In this document: positions 51,763-62,420 of the stretch, piece by piece
Layout: each line of letters opens with the position of its first letter
How positions within the stretch are numbered: the stretch's first letter is position 1
Translations under genes and position numbers: made by a program
The notes under the pieces: model-generated
Seen by the model: only the letters and a program-made list of their open reading frames with translations
The model's database searches: none
What the model was told of the DNA's origin: nothing
Origin: Rebecca billardiae RCC1528
Lineage: Eukaryota; Haptophyta
Assembly: GCA_965240325.2 (NCBI GenBank)
Contig: OZ251223.1
Coordinates: forward strand, 4,487,644 to 4,551,643
Length of the DNA: 64,000 bases
Direction of reading: 5' to 3'

Positions 51763-52750
51763 ATGGGCGTCAGCGCCGTCGCGGCGGCTCTCGTGGCGTG
51801 CGCGGGCGTGGCGTCGCCGCCGCAGCGGCTGGCGCTGCCGCGCGCGGCGGCGCCCAGCCGCGCGCGCCCCGCGATGGTCTCCGCCGGCGCGGCCTCCAAC
51901 GTTGACGGCGCGCGCATCGGCCCGCCGCCCGACCTGCCCTCGCTGCTGCTGCACAACCGCATCGTGTACGTCGGCACCGGCCTCGTGCCGCAGGTGACCG
52001 AGCTGATCGTCGCGCAGCTGCTCTACCTGCAGGCACGCGCGCCCCGCCGCGCGCCTCGCCGCCGCGTCGACCGCCGCCGGCCGGCCGCGGCCGCGCGCGC
52101 GGCGGCTCCTCACGCGCGCGCGCCGCGCGCCGCGGCCGCGCGCGCGCGCCCGGCGCGCGCGCAGTTCGAGTCTGCGGAGAAGCACTACTTCATGTACATC
52201 AACTCGCCGGGCACCGCCTCGCGCGACGGCATGTCCGGCTTCGAGACCGACGCCTTCGCCATCGCCGACACCATGCGGTACATCAAGCCCGAGGCGCACA
52301 CCGTCTGCCTGGGCATGGCGTACGGCACGGCGGCGATGCTGCTGGCGACCGGCGCCAAGGGCAAGCGCGCGTGCCTGCCCAACTCGGTGATCATGCTGCA
52401 CCAGCCGCGCTCGCGCACGCAGGGGCAGGCGTCGGACATCGCGCTGCGCGCCAAGGAGGTGCTGTACAACCGGCGCGTGCTCGCGCAGATGCTCTCCGAG
52501 CGCAGCAGCCGCGACGTGGAGCGCGTGCTCGCAGACATGGGCCGCACCAAGTACCTGAGCGCAGCGCAGTGCGTCGAGTACGGCATCGTCGACAAGGTGC
52601 TCGAGACGACGCAGGTGCGGGCGGACGGCGCCGCGCGGGGCGGGCGGCCGGGCGGCGCGGCGTGCCGACGCGCGCCACCCCGCCCCCGCCCCCTTCCGCG
52701 CGCGCGCGCAGGAGCTGCCGGCAGTGCCCACCTTCCTCGACAAGCTCTGA
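51763..52750 (+). CDS. Plastid Clp protease non-catalytic subunit ClpR
   Basis: Three exons: 51763-52032, 52165-52614 and 52712-52750; 252 residues. Intron 1 starts GCACGC and ends GCAG, a GC-AG intron; length-matched alignment around LYLQ|FESAEKHYFMYINSPG supports it. The protein has the ClpP fold, but the nucleophile position is Gly: family GQAASMA, here GMAYGTAA. The region around the usual catalytic His (IMLHQP) is kept. INSPGTASRDGMSGFETDAFAIADTM, with an insert after the INSPG, also marks the ClpR class, which forms the plastid Clp core with ClpP. The N-terminus (VSAVAAALVACAGVA then Arg/Ala/Pro) suits a signal plus transit peptide. It is divergent from the MTHFR fusion. Confidence 0.85.
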
Positions 52751-53607
52751 CTCTGAGGGGCGGACTGCGGCTGTGCCTGTCTGCCCGAGGCTTGCGGGAG
52801 GGAGCCGCGCGCGCGCACACACCGTCCGCGCCGGGGCGCACGGCAGCACGGCGCCCTGCCGGGCGCTGCCGCCGCCGCCGTCGCCGGCCGCACCGGCCCG
52901 CGCGCGCGCGTGGCCCGGTGTCGAGCTACATGGCATTCGGCGGCGGAGTCCTCGGCATCGTCAGAGCGCGAGATCTATCGTCCTGCCGTCGCGACGGCTG
53001 GACCTCCGCGCAGCAATCGGACGGCGCGGTGACTAGTGGCCCGGCGACGATTAAGTATGATGGGCGGCCGTCAGTGGCTGACAAGGCCCGCTGCGCCGTT
53101 TCGGTCGATTGATGCGTGAGCGACCCTGGCAGGCGGTGCGCCAGTCGTGGCGTCGCGGCAAATATATTATTATTATTCATATCTGCTTGCTTATTCGCGG
53201 CATGCCGCGCGTCGATCTCTAAGAAAATAATACATACTACGACTAGATCCGTCAGACTCGCAGCCGCCGCAGGCTGAGGCAGCCAGTCTGCGCGCCGCCG
53301 GTGCCGGCCGCGCCGCAGTTGTCAGCTCAGACTGCGGGGGCGGGCACACGATCGGCGGCGTGGCTGGCACGCCGCCGGCGACGCGGGCCGCACCACGGCG
53401 CCGAAGCACGTCGCGAGCGGCCACGGCGCGTGCTGGAGCCGCGGGAGTGCGGGCGCTCGGCCCGGCGGCGCGCGCCGCGCGCAAGCGCGCTGCGCCGCGC
53501 AGCTGCGCAGCGGCGGCAGAGCTGCCGGCCGCGGCGCGTCATGCTCGAGAGGGCGTGCGGCGCGTCGCGCGAGGCGGGCGGCGCGCCGGCCGCCCCGCGC
53601 GCGCCGC
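52751..53607. other. Intergenic region between convergent genes
   Basis: 3' flanks of ClpR (+) and the sterol reductase (-). A TAT/ATT-rich pocket lies at 53160-53250. Nothing supported as coding. Confidence 0.45.
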
Positions 53608-55424
53608 TCAGTAGAGTCCGGGGATGAAGGTGTACGGCACCTGCTCGCAGTAGCGCACCCAGTCCTGCTTGTACTTGGCCGCGCACCGCTGCTGGTCGCG
53701 GTGCGCGCGGTGGATGATCATCGCGAGGAAGAAGACGAAGTAGAAGTACGGGATGAACGAGTCGAAGCCGCAGATCAGACCCCACGAGAGCGCCTGCACG
53801 CCGAGCGCCGCGCGTCGCGTCGCGCGTCGCGCGCCGTCAGCCGGGGCGCGCGCGCGAGAGAGAGAGCCGTGGGCGCGCGCGCGCGTGATTGGTCCTCTTT
53901 TGCGCGCACCATGCCAATGTCTGCGCTGTAGTTCACCTTCCGCGCCACACCCCACCAGCCGCTCACGAGGAGCTTGGGCCCCGCCTCGGTCTGGATGTAG
54001 CGGGGCTCCTGCGCGCACGCCGCCGCCGCCGCCGCCGCCGCCGCCGCGCGCGGGCATGTGAGCGTCGGCAGCCGCGCGCGTGCGCGCGTGGCCGGGCGCG
54101 GCGGCGGCGGCGGCCCTCCGCTCGGCCGAGCGCCGCAGCGCCCACCGCCGCGCGTTCCGCGCCGCGCGCGCGCCGCGCACCTTGATGACGCGCCACGGGA
54201 GCCACGGCAGGTAGAGGCCGATTCGGTCTCTGAACGTGCCCTCCCGCTGCATGCGGAAGTAGCAGCGCTGCGAGTTGCTCGTGTCCCACACGTAGTAGGA
54301 GAAGAGCAGCAGCGCGAAGCAGCCCGCCGTGTACCACGCAGAGTGCTCAAACGGCGGGCGCGACGCGAGGTAGACCGACTGGTAGCAGTAGGTGAAGGGC
54401 ACGCCCGCGAGGTTCCAGAAGATGAGCATCCAGCCCCACTTCTCGTAGAAGATGTCCCACGTGACGGGGATCCCCTCCTCGCCGCGCATGATCGTGTGCG
54501 TGTACAGCCCGTGCGCGAGCACCATGAAGGCCATCGGCCAGCTCACGGTGCCGTGCTGCTCGAGCTGCCGCAGCGCCGCCGAGAGCGTGAGGAGGAAGAG
54601 CACGATCCACGAGACGCGCGCCTCGGTGAACATCTTGAGGTCGAGCGGCCCGATCCGCGGGTTGAGCGGCGCGCCCATGAAGAAGTCGTACAGGTGCAGC
54701 CCCGTCATGCGGTGCGTGGTGCCGCAGAGGAACGCGCCCGCGTACGCGCCCAGCGCGCACACGTCCGCGACCACGATCGCGCTCGTCATGTACCCGCCCA
54801 GCTCGTGCATGATGATGGAGAGCTCGAACGTCTTCGAGGTGTGCAGCCAGTACAGCGCGAGCAGCGACGCCGTCCAGCAGCCCAGGCCGTTGCAGCAGTA
54901 CGACAGCCGCTTGCCCCCCAGGTGCGCGAGAGGGTAGCCCTGCACCATGTGCCCGGGCATCAGCGCGCCCAGCACGCCCTGCGCAAAGATGAAGGCGACG
55001 TACGCGCCCACCGCGCGCCATGTGGGCTTGCACTCCGCCAGCACCTTGGTCCACATGTCGCCCCAGTCGCTGATCACCAGCGACGACCCTGCGTGGCCGC
55101 GCGCGCGCGCGGCGGCGGGCGGCGGGCGGCGGGCGGCGGCGGCGGCGGGCGAGGTGAGCCGACCGCGCGCCCGCCGGACCGCGCGCGATCGCGCGCGCGC
55201 GCGCGCAGCGCCGAGCGGGCGTCGCGCGCACCGTTGTGCACCATGCAGTACCAGAAGTAGTAGAGCTGCAAGTGCGACCACACCATGATGGCGATTGCGC
55301 CGGGCGTGCCGCCAAACTCGAGCCCCTCCACCTTTGCCTCGGCCGCGGCAGCCTTCGCGCCGCCGTTGCGCGCGTCGGCCCCATTCTGGGCGGGCTGCAC
55401 CCGCTGCTGCGCGCCGTTACTCAT
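53608..55424 (-). CDS. ERG4: ERG4-type sterol C24(28) reductase
   Basis: Four exons: 55424-55232, 55088-54181, 54008-53910 and 53793-53608 (introns 143, 172, 116 nt); 461 residues. It is a multi-pass ER protein of the ERG4/ERG24/DHCR7 sterol reductase family. Family blocks are LYDFFMGAPLNPRIGPLDLKMF, GEEGIPVTWDIFYEKWGWMLIFWNLAGVPFTYC, YYVWDTSNSQ, RYIQTEAGPKLLVSGWW...ARKVNYSAD, and the C-terminal IHRAHRDQQRC...YCEQVPYTFIPG. The order and the FMGAPLNP motif fit ERG4, which reduces the delta-24(28) side-chain bond in the last step of ergosterol-type synthesis using NADPH. The N-terminus has an Ala/Gln/Asn-rich cytosolic lead before TM1. Confidence 0.88.
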
Positions 55425-55860
55425 GCTCGCCGCCGCGCAGCCCCCCGCCGCGCGCCCCTGCCGGTCGCTGTCGCGTCGGCGCGCGACGTGCCGCGGTGAT
55501 GAGTATGGCACGCTCGGGATGCGGCCACCGCTGCGATGCTCCTGCGGATTCTGGCGCGAGTAGACCTTGCGCGCACTCGCGCGACGGAACCCAATTGCGC
55601 TCGTCTCTTCGCCCCTCGCCGCTTCGCGCACAAGGGCGGCGTCCGGCCGGAGCAGCCGGAATCTCCTTCTGCCTGCAAGAGCGCGCGCTTTTTTTATCTC
55701 GCGCGCGGCGCCATTTCTTTTACCGCCGCGCGTTTATTCCGGCTGCTGCGCTACGCCTCCCGCAAGTGCTTTGCTGCTGCCGCGCGCACCCATCCGGCGC
55801 GCCAGGGCGCGCGCGAGCAAGAGGGCGCCGCCCGCGCCGCAGCGGCATCGCCGCCGTCAC
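55425..55860. other. Spacer between ERG4 and PAF1
   Basis: 436 bp, upstream of ERG4 and 3' of PAF1. Contains a T7 run at 55688-55694 and otherwise GC-rich sequence. No gene. Confidence 0.4.
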
Positions 55861-57592
55861 TCACTCCGCGTCGGAGCCGCCGCCGTCCTCCGCCGGCTGC
55901 GGCTCCGGCTCTGCGTCCGGGGCGGCAGCAGGCGGAGCAGAGTGAGAGGGCGTGGAGTTGTACCCGATCAGCTCGCGCGCGGGCCCGGCGGCCACGAGCT
56001 GGTGCCGCGCCTCGCGCGCGCTCGCCTCGGCCTCGTTCGCCGCGCGGCGCGTGAGCGTGAGCGCGCTCGGCCGCAGCTCGTTCAGCCCCGAGGCCGCGCG
56101 CTCTGCGAGCGAGCGCCTGGTGAGCTCGAGCCTGCCGCTCACCTCGTTGTACAGCGCAGCAGCGGAGCCCCCGCCCCCGTCCTCGGGGCCCCCGCCCTCG
56201 GGCGCGGAGAGGACGAGCAGGTAGGTGGAGCCGTCGAGCGGCTTGAGCTCGTGCGCGTACTCGCGCACCCACTCGAGCGGCCGCGGCGCGCCCTCCGCGC
56301 CGCCGCCCGCGCGCGGCACCATGTAGGCCACGATGCCGCCGCCCGCGCCGCCGTCGGCCGCGGGCAGAGCGTACCCCTGCGGCCGGGCGGCAGGGCGGCG
56401 CGCACACCCACCACGCGCGCGGCGCGGCGCGGCGCGTGAGGGCGGCGCGGCGGGCGGGCACGCGGCGCGGCGGGGCCGCGCGCGCGCACCTTGGCGAACG
56501 CGCGCGCCACGTCGGCGGGCGGCTTGCCCGGCGCGTCGAGCCCGTCGGCGGGGTCCCCGTCGAAGCGCACGTGCGTGTACGCGTTGGGCCAGCAGCGCGC
56601 GTCTGGCAGCACGGGCATCACGCTCAGCGGGCGCAGCTCGGGGTGCAGCGGGTGCGTGGGGCCGGCGCCGTCGCACTCGCGCGACACCGCCTCGAACGAG
56701 GCGTCGATCGCGTCGATCCGCGCGGCGAGCGTCGGCTTGGTCAGCTCGGCGAGCGCGCCGCCCGCCGCCGCCGCCTCGGCCGAGCTGCGCGCGCGCGCGC
56801 GCGCGCGCGGCGCGCGGCGGCGCGCGTGAGCGCGGCGCGGCGGCGCGCGCGGCGCGCGTGAGCGCGCGCGCACCTCTGCTGCTGCAGCGCCGGGTGCACC
56901 CCGCGCTGCTGCGTGTCGTACAGGTTGTTCCCCAGGTACACGTGCCGCCGCAGCCACGGCACGTGCAGCTCGCCCAGCGCGCTGCGGCCGCGCGTCGGCC
57001 CGCCGCCCTTGGGCGCCGCGCCCGCCGGCTTGTCGTCCAGACCGCCGATCGGCGCGAGCAGCGCGGCGTCGGCGGGCGCGAGGTGCGCGGTGGACGCCGC
57101 GCGCTCGTCCGCCGCGCCCGGCTCGTTGCGCAGCTCGGGCCTCGGCGCGAACGCGTGCGGCAGCACGAGGTCGGCCGCCACGCCCAGGTCGGGCTCGGGC
57201 AGCACCTCCCACGCGTGCGACGCCTCGAGCGAGGTGGCAAAGTCGTACGCGGAGAGGCGCTCGGCGTCGGCGGGGGCGCGCAGCAGCTTGAGCTCGGCCG
57301 GCGGCGGCGGCAGCGCGTTGGCGAACGGCATCGGGCACAGGAAGTCGGAGCGCGGCCGCGTGGCCGAGCCGTCGGCGGACGAGCGCGCGGGCACCGTCTC
57401 CGACGACGACGCGCCCGGCCGGCGCGCGCCGCCGCCGCCGCCGCCGCCGGAGGCGGAGGGGCGCGGCGCGGCGGACGGGCGCGGCGGCGCCTCCTCGCGC
57501 GGCCGCTTGCCGCCCGGCGGCGGCGGCGGCGGCGGCGCGCCGCGCGCCGCCGCGGCGGACGCGGACGCGGCGGCGGCGGCGGCGGCGGCGGC

Positions 57593-57623
<31 letters not shown>

Positions 57624-57736
57624 AGCGCGGTCGGCGGCGGCGCGCCCGGCGGCGGCGGCGGCGCGCCCGGCGGCGGCGGCGCGGACTGCGGCGGCCGTGG
57701 CGGCGGCGGCGGCGGCGGCAGCGCCGTCGACGACAT
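55861..57736 (-). CDS. PAF1: PAF1, RNA polymerase II-associated factor 1
   Basis: Three exons: 57736-56874, 56784-56490 and 56376-55861 (introns 89 and 113 nt); 557 residues. After an N-terminal Pro/Ala/Gly low-complexity stretch of about 100 residues come the PAF1 blocks: DFLCPMPFANALPPPPAELKLL, YDFATSLEASHAWEVLPEPDLG, a PADAALL segment, VPWLRRHVYLGNNLYD, RIDAIDASFEAV, VMPVLPDARCWPNAYTHVRFDGDPAD, then YMVPR, YLLVLSAPEG, YNEVSGRLELTRRSL. The acidic Ser end is also typical. PAF1 scaffolds the PAF complex that travels with RNA polymerase II and promotes histone modification and elongation. The poly-Pro lead is longer than in animals. Confidence 0.88.
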
Positions 57737-57934
57737 GCCGCCGCGCGCTCCTCGGGGGGGGGGCTCGGCGCGCGCTCGCGGCGATCGAGCTCGGCGGTCG
57801 GCACGAGGGCCGCCCCTGCTTGGGGTCAGCACACACGCAGCCTACCAACAGTACAAGAGAGCAGGGTTTCGTCGGCCCCGTACTGTATATCGTCGTCTTG
57901 ATCCCGAGCGACGGGCGGCGCGCGCGCGGGCGCC
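57737..57934. promoter_or_regulatory. Shared upstream region, PAF1 (-) / unknown gene (+)
   Basis: 198 bp between divergent ATGs, with an A/T-richer patch at about 57840-57900 (ACAGTACAAGAGAGC, TACTGTATAT). Confidence 0.35.
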
Positions 57935-58678
57935 ATGCCCAAGGCCGCCGCCGCGCCGGAGCCGCCGGCCGCGCCGCGCGCGGCGACGATCCACGACCTC
58001 GTCGCCAACCCCTTCTACGTCGACGAGGCGTCGGCGAGCGAGAGCGAGCGCGCGGCGGGCGCGCGCGACCAGTGGGCGCGCGAGCTGTACGAGCACAACC
58101 TGCGCGAGCTCACGCGCATGATGAACGGCGGCCGCGCGATGTGGTGCGTGCGGCTGAACGCGGTCGGCGCGATCGAGGAGTCCCGGCGCTGCCGAGCGTC
58201 CGACCGCGCCGGGCGCGACTGCTTCACCCTCTTCATCCCGGGGCAGGGCGGCACGCCGCGCTTCGGCCACCCGAACAACCTCAACCCGTCGCAGATGAAC
58301 GTGTACCCGATCATGAAGGCGGACGCGCTCACGATCGCCACGGCGCAGGAGCGCGCGCACACCGCGCAGCGCGACGGGCTGCTCACGCCCGAGGCCGCCG
58401 AGGCCACGCTCGCCGAGCTGCGCGGCCGCTTCGACGCGCTGCCGCCGTCCAAGTCGGCGCTCGACGAGGCCGCGCAGCGCGAGGCGGCGGCCGCCGCCGC
58501 GGCCGAGCGCGAGCGCGAGCGGCGCGAGCTGCAGGCCGCGGACGACGAGATGCCCTCGTTCGAGGGGCTCGTCGCCGCCTTCCGCGACGAGGACGCGGGC
58601 GGCGCGGCCGCCGGCGCCGCGCCGGCGGCCGCGGGCGGCCGCGCCAAGGCGAGGCGGCGCGGGCGCAGGCGCAAGTAA
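57935..58678 (+). CDS. Unknown conserved-looking basic protein
   Basis: A single-exon 247-residue protein from ATG 57935. I do not recognise it. Residues about 20-130 look folded: IHDLVANPFYVDEA, an amphipathic QWARELYEHNLRELTRMMNG helix, MWCVRLNAVGAIEE, CFTLFIPGQGGTPRFGHPNN, and MNVYPIMKADALTIA. A helical Ala/Glu/Arg coiled coil follows, then an acidic patch and a strongly basic end (KARRRGRRRK) that could be a nuclear localisation signal. Codon bias matches the resident genes. Its head-to-head position with PAF1 is the only context. No function is proposed. Confidence 0.6.
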   Translation: MPKAAAAPEPPAAPRAATIHDLVANPFYVDEASASESERAAGARDQWARELYEHNLRELTRMMNGGRAMWCVRLNAVGAIEESRRCRASDRAGRDCFTLFIPGQGGTPRFGHPNNLNPSQMNVYPIMKADALTIATAQERAHTAQRDGLLTPEAAEATLAELRGRFDALPPSKSALDEAAQREAAAAAAAERERERRELQAADDEMPSFEGLVAAFRDEDAGGAAAGAAPAAAGGRAKARRRGRRRK

Positions 58679-61600
58679 CTATAGCGTCGCCCGAGTATTA
58701 GAGCGAGCCTGTGGCGTGCATGGCGGGGCGCGGCGTCAGGCCCCTCCTGGGCGCGCCCCAGCGTGTAGATCGGCCGGCCCGGCGCCGCCGGGCACTCGGA
58801 ACCGTGCCACCGTTAGGCGTTAGTCAGTCAGCCTCCGGCTCGGGCATCAGATTGATATAATATATATATATATATATGTCTAACCACTCATCCGCCATGC
58901 CCTGCTCGCTCGAAGCGTCAAGCACGACCGAGAGCTGCATGGTCGTGGCGTGAACTGCGTCTTGGGACAGTCCCACAGTGCAGGATTGGAATTTTCCGTG
59001 ACGCTTCGGACGGTCCGCAGCTCGAGTCAGCGAATCCGGTCTCGGCCGGACAGTGGAACTCGGGTGGAAGCCGCGACTTCGCGGCGGACGGAGCCTCAAA
59101 CGAGCGGTGCCTCGGCTCGCGGCGCGATCTACTCGGCGAAGACCGACGAGGCTGCTCGCGGGCCCGACTATGCGTCGACGCGGGCTGGGGTCGTCTTCCG
59201 CGTGGCGCTGGGCAAGTTCCTCGCCGCCCTGACGGGTGCTCTCCTTTCGCCCTCACGGCGCGCGCGGTGCGTTTCGCGAGCTTCTTGCATGCGCCGCCCG
59301 CGGTTGCGCCCGAGCCTGATGCTTCAGTCGACACGGCAGGTGGCTCGCGCAGGGTGGGATTGTGTGCGGGTGCCGCTGGCGGTGCGTCTCACCCTCCTGA
59401 AATTGTGTGGGAGGCTGTGACATTGCACGCGTACACCCCGCCACGCCCGCGCAAACGCCGCGCCGCGCAGTTGTCTTTGACCTCGAGCGAGCCTGAGGCG
59501 TGGAGGCGACCGACGGCGGGGTGCGACTTGCCCACCGACCCGAGCCGCATCACCCAGCGCAGCCTCGCCCGCGACGACGCTTCGCCTGGCTGCCACTGCT
59601 CAGCCGCGTGCAAGGCGGGCTGGGCGACGTCTTTGCCGAGCGCGGCTGCAGCGCTGAGCGCAGCACGCGAGAGGCTGGAGCGCCATGACGCGGATGGCGG
59701 AGCGGGCTTTGGGCTGGCTGGCATGAGCCGCCAGGCTGTACCGTCCGCGCAGATCGCGCTCGGCCCGGCCGCAGCCCTCCTGAGCGCGCGCCTCAGAGCT
59801 GAGACTGATCACGGACAGGGCGCACAGCACTACTGCAGTGGCTGTGTCGAGCAGCTGCGTGTGCTCGAGGCGCGGCGCTCGCACGGGCCACGCGGGCGCA
59901 GCGGGTGCGCGCAGCTGGCGCACGCAGTGCCACGTCCTGCCGCGCCAGTTTGGCTTCCGTCCGCCCCCCCGAGCTCGAGTTCTGCGCGCTTTGCGACGGC
60001 GCGGCCGGCCGCGCCCATCTTCATGCTTGGGCACGCCAGCATGGCCGCCGCCGGGCCTGCTGCGCGCGCCGAAGCTGGAGGGCGGAGGAGGGCGCTGGGC
60101 TGCTCCTACGGCGTGCTGCAGCCCGGGCAGGCTTTTCCGCGGCGCGGCGAGGCCGTCGCGCCTGCTCGCCGCCGTCGAGTCGCCCGTGCTGAGTGACCGT
60201 CGGCCGCATGTGCTCGGCGGCACCGCAGGCAGGCGTCCCATACCAGTGTGCTCGAGCCGCTGCGCGCACCCAAGGCGAGCTGCTCGAGCGGGCTAGGTGG
60301 GCCCACGGAGTGCGCGCAGCTGGCGCACGCAGCCCCGCGTCATGGGGTGTCGGTTTGACGGTCGCCAGCCCCCGTGGGCTCGAGCTCTGTGCGCTTCACC
60401 ACGGAGGTGCCGACGGCGCCCCGCGGCGCGCAACGGCGTGGCAGCATGGCCGCCGCCGGCGCCGCCGCACATGCCGCCGCTTACGGGCAGTCGAGAGCTT
60501 GGGGCAGCACCTACGGCATGCTGCAGCTCGGGCGGGCTCTGCCAGCCTGCTGTGGCGTGATCGCGCATTTTCCAGACCGTCGACTCGCCCGCGCTGCATA
60601 TTTGTTTGCTGCGCGTGCTCGACGGCGCCGCTGCTGCCGCTACGGCCGCGCGTTGCTGCGTCGCGAGCGAGCCCGATGCGAGCTGAACGGCGGCGTGCTC
60701 ATCGCTGCTGGCGCAGATGGGCGCGTCATGGTGGCCACGCACGATGCTGAGTGCTCGCGCGTGCCAGACGAGGCGCGTGCTCGCGCTGTGGCTCAATGTC
60801 CGGCAGTGCGCGTGGCAGGCCGCAGCTGCTCGACAACAGAACCAGCGGGCAGTGATCGGGCTGCGCGCGCGCAGCTGATGGCGGCGAACGAGCGAGCCCG
60901 CACCGCCGCGCAAGGGCTGGGCGACTGGCGCCGAGGTGGCGCGCACGTCGTCCGCTGCCGTTGGCATCGCGGCGGACGCTTCAAGCTCGTTCGGCCGGCG
61001 TGTTTTCTCCGACGCCCACCTGCGAGCGCTGCCGGCACCGTGCTCGGGCGTCAGTATCGGTGGGCTCGAGCACGCGTGGTGAGGCGCTCGGAGCGGTCGA
61101 CGGCCATGATCGGGCAGCGCACGGTGGGCGCAGGCCACGCGCACGCCAGCGCCCCGCGTGGCGTGGCTTCACGGGGCGCAGCCACCAGGAGACTGTGCTG
61201 CGACGAGCTCGGGCGCGCTCGGGCGCCGCTGCTCTGCATTTTCCCGAAAAATCGGTTTTCGTGCCCTCGACCGGCGGTATGCCGCCGGGGTGGCCGCAGC
61301 TGCGCTCGGAGCAGCGCGCACGGGCACCGCCGTGTGCGCCCGCCCGCTTTCGCCGCCGCCGAGCTCGAGCACAGCGCTGCGCGGGGCTGCGTAATGCCAA
61401 CGGCGCATGATTTTTTGCCCGCGCCGAGCGCGCGTCGGCGCGCGCAGCGCGCTCAGGTGTGGCCTGCTACCAAGGTCTGTGCCACGATTCGACGCGCCTA
61501 TGGTGCGCCGAATTTAGGCGCACCGCTTCAGAATTGTCCGATGATTCGACTAGTGGTGCGGACAACTTAAAACGTCACCCTGATGAGCAGTTTTCCGGCA

Positions 61601-62325
61601 CTGTGCCACGATGATGATATCATGATTGGGACACGATCATGTTACATAGGTCGGGATTTTACCAACGAACGACGGGCGCGGGCAGTGCGGAGGCGCAGCT
61701 GCCCGTGGTCGAGAGGGCGCCCGTGAGGTCCGTCAGTCACGGAGGTCGACGGCCGATCTGGCTGACCAGACAGCACGGGTTGCACAGCACCGTTATCCCA
61801 GACAGAGGGTGGGAGGGTGGGCAAACAGTGAACCGCCGCCGCGGAGCTGACGCGGCAGCACGTGAGCTGCTGGACGAGAATGTGATGCCGGACGAGCGAC
61901 GACGCGGCTGCGGTGCGGCGCTGCAGGGCGGAGGCGCTGACAGCAGCAACCTCACCGAGCAGAGGGGACTACCAAAGCAGCGTATACACCTCCTGTGTGC
62001 AGAGCTCACAAGAGTGGTGGCGGAGGAGAGTGTAGCGTGCGGTGTCGTGGGCCCCCTGCTCAGCTCGGCGCCTTGTGTCATGGCGCCCCCGTACCTTGGG
62101 CCGAGCCGCGCCGAGGCCAGAAGAGTCGCCTCGGATGGAAAAGGAATCGCCGAGCAAGTCCTGCAGGCGGTGCCCGGTGCCGACCGGATTGGCTGCCGAA
62201 AAGGGGTCCGACCAGGACTGCGCGCGCTGGGCGGCGGGCGCCTCGGCCGGACAGCTGGTTGATGATGCCAAGCGAGCCGGATCTTGGTGTCGCTCTTAGA
62301 CACTCAGTTATTGTGCCAATAACGC

Positions 62326-62420
<95 letters not shown>

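Noticed and set aside
61575-61610. Hammerhead-ribozyme core (CTGATGAG)
   Set aside because: No matching GAAA segment and no stem III are found nearby.
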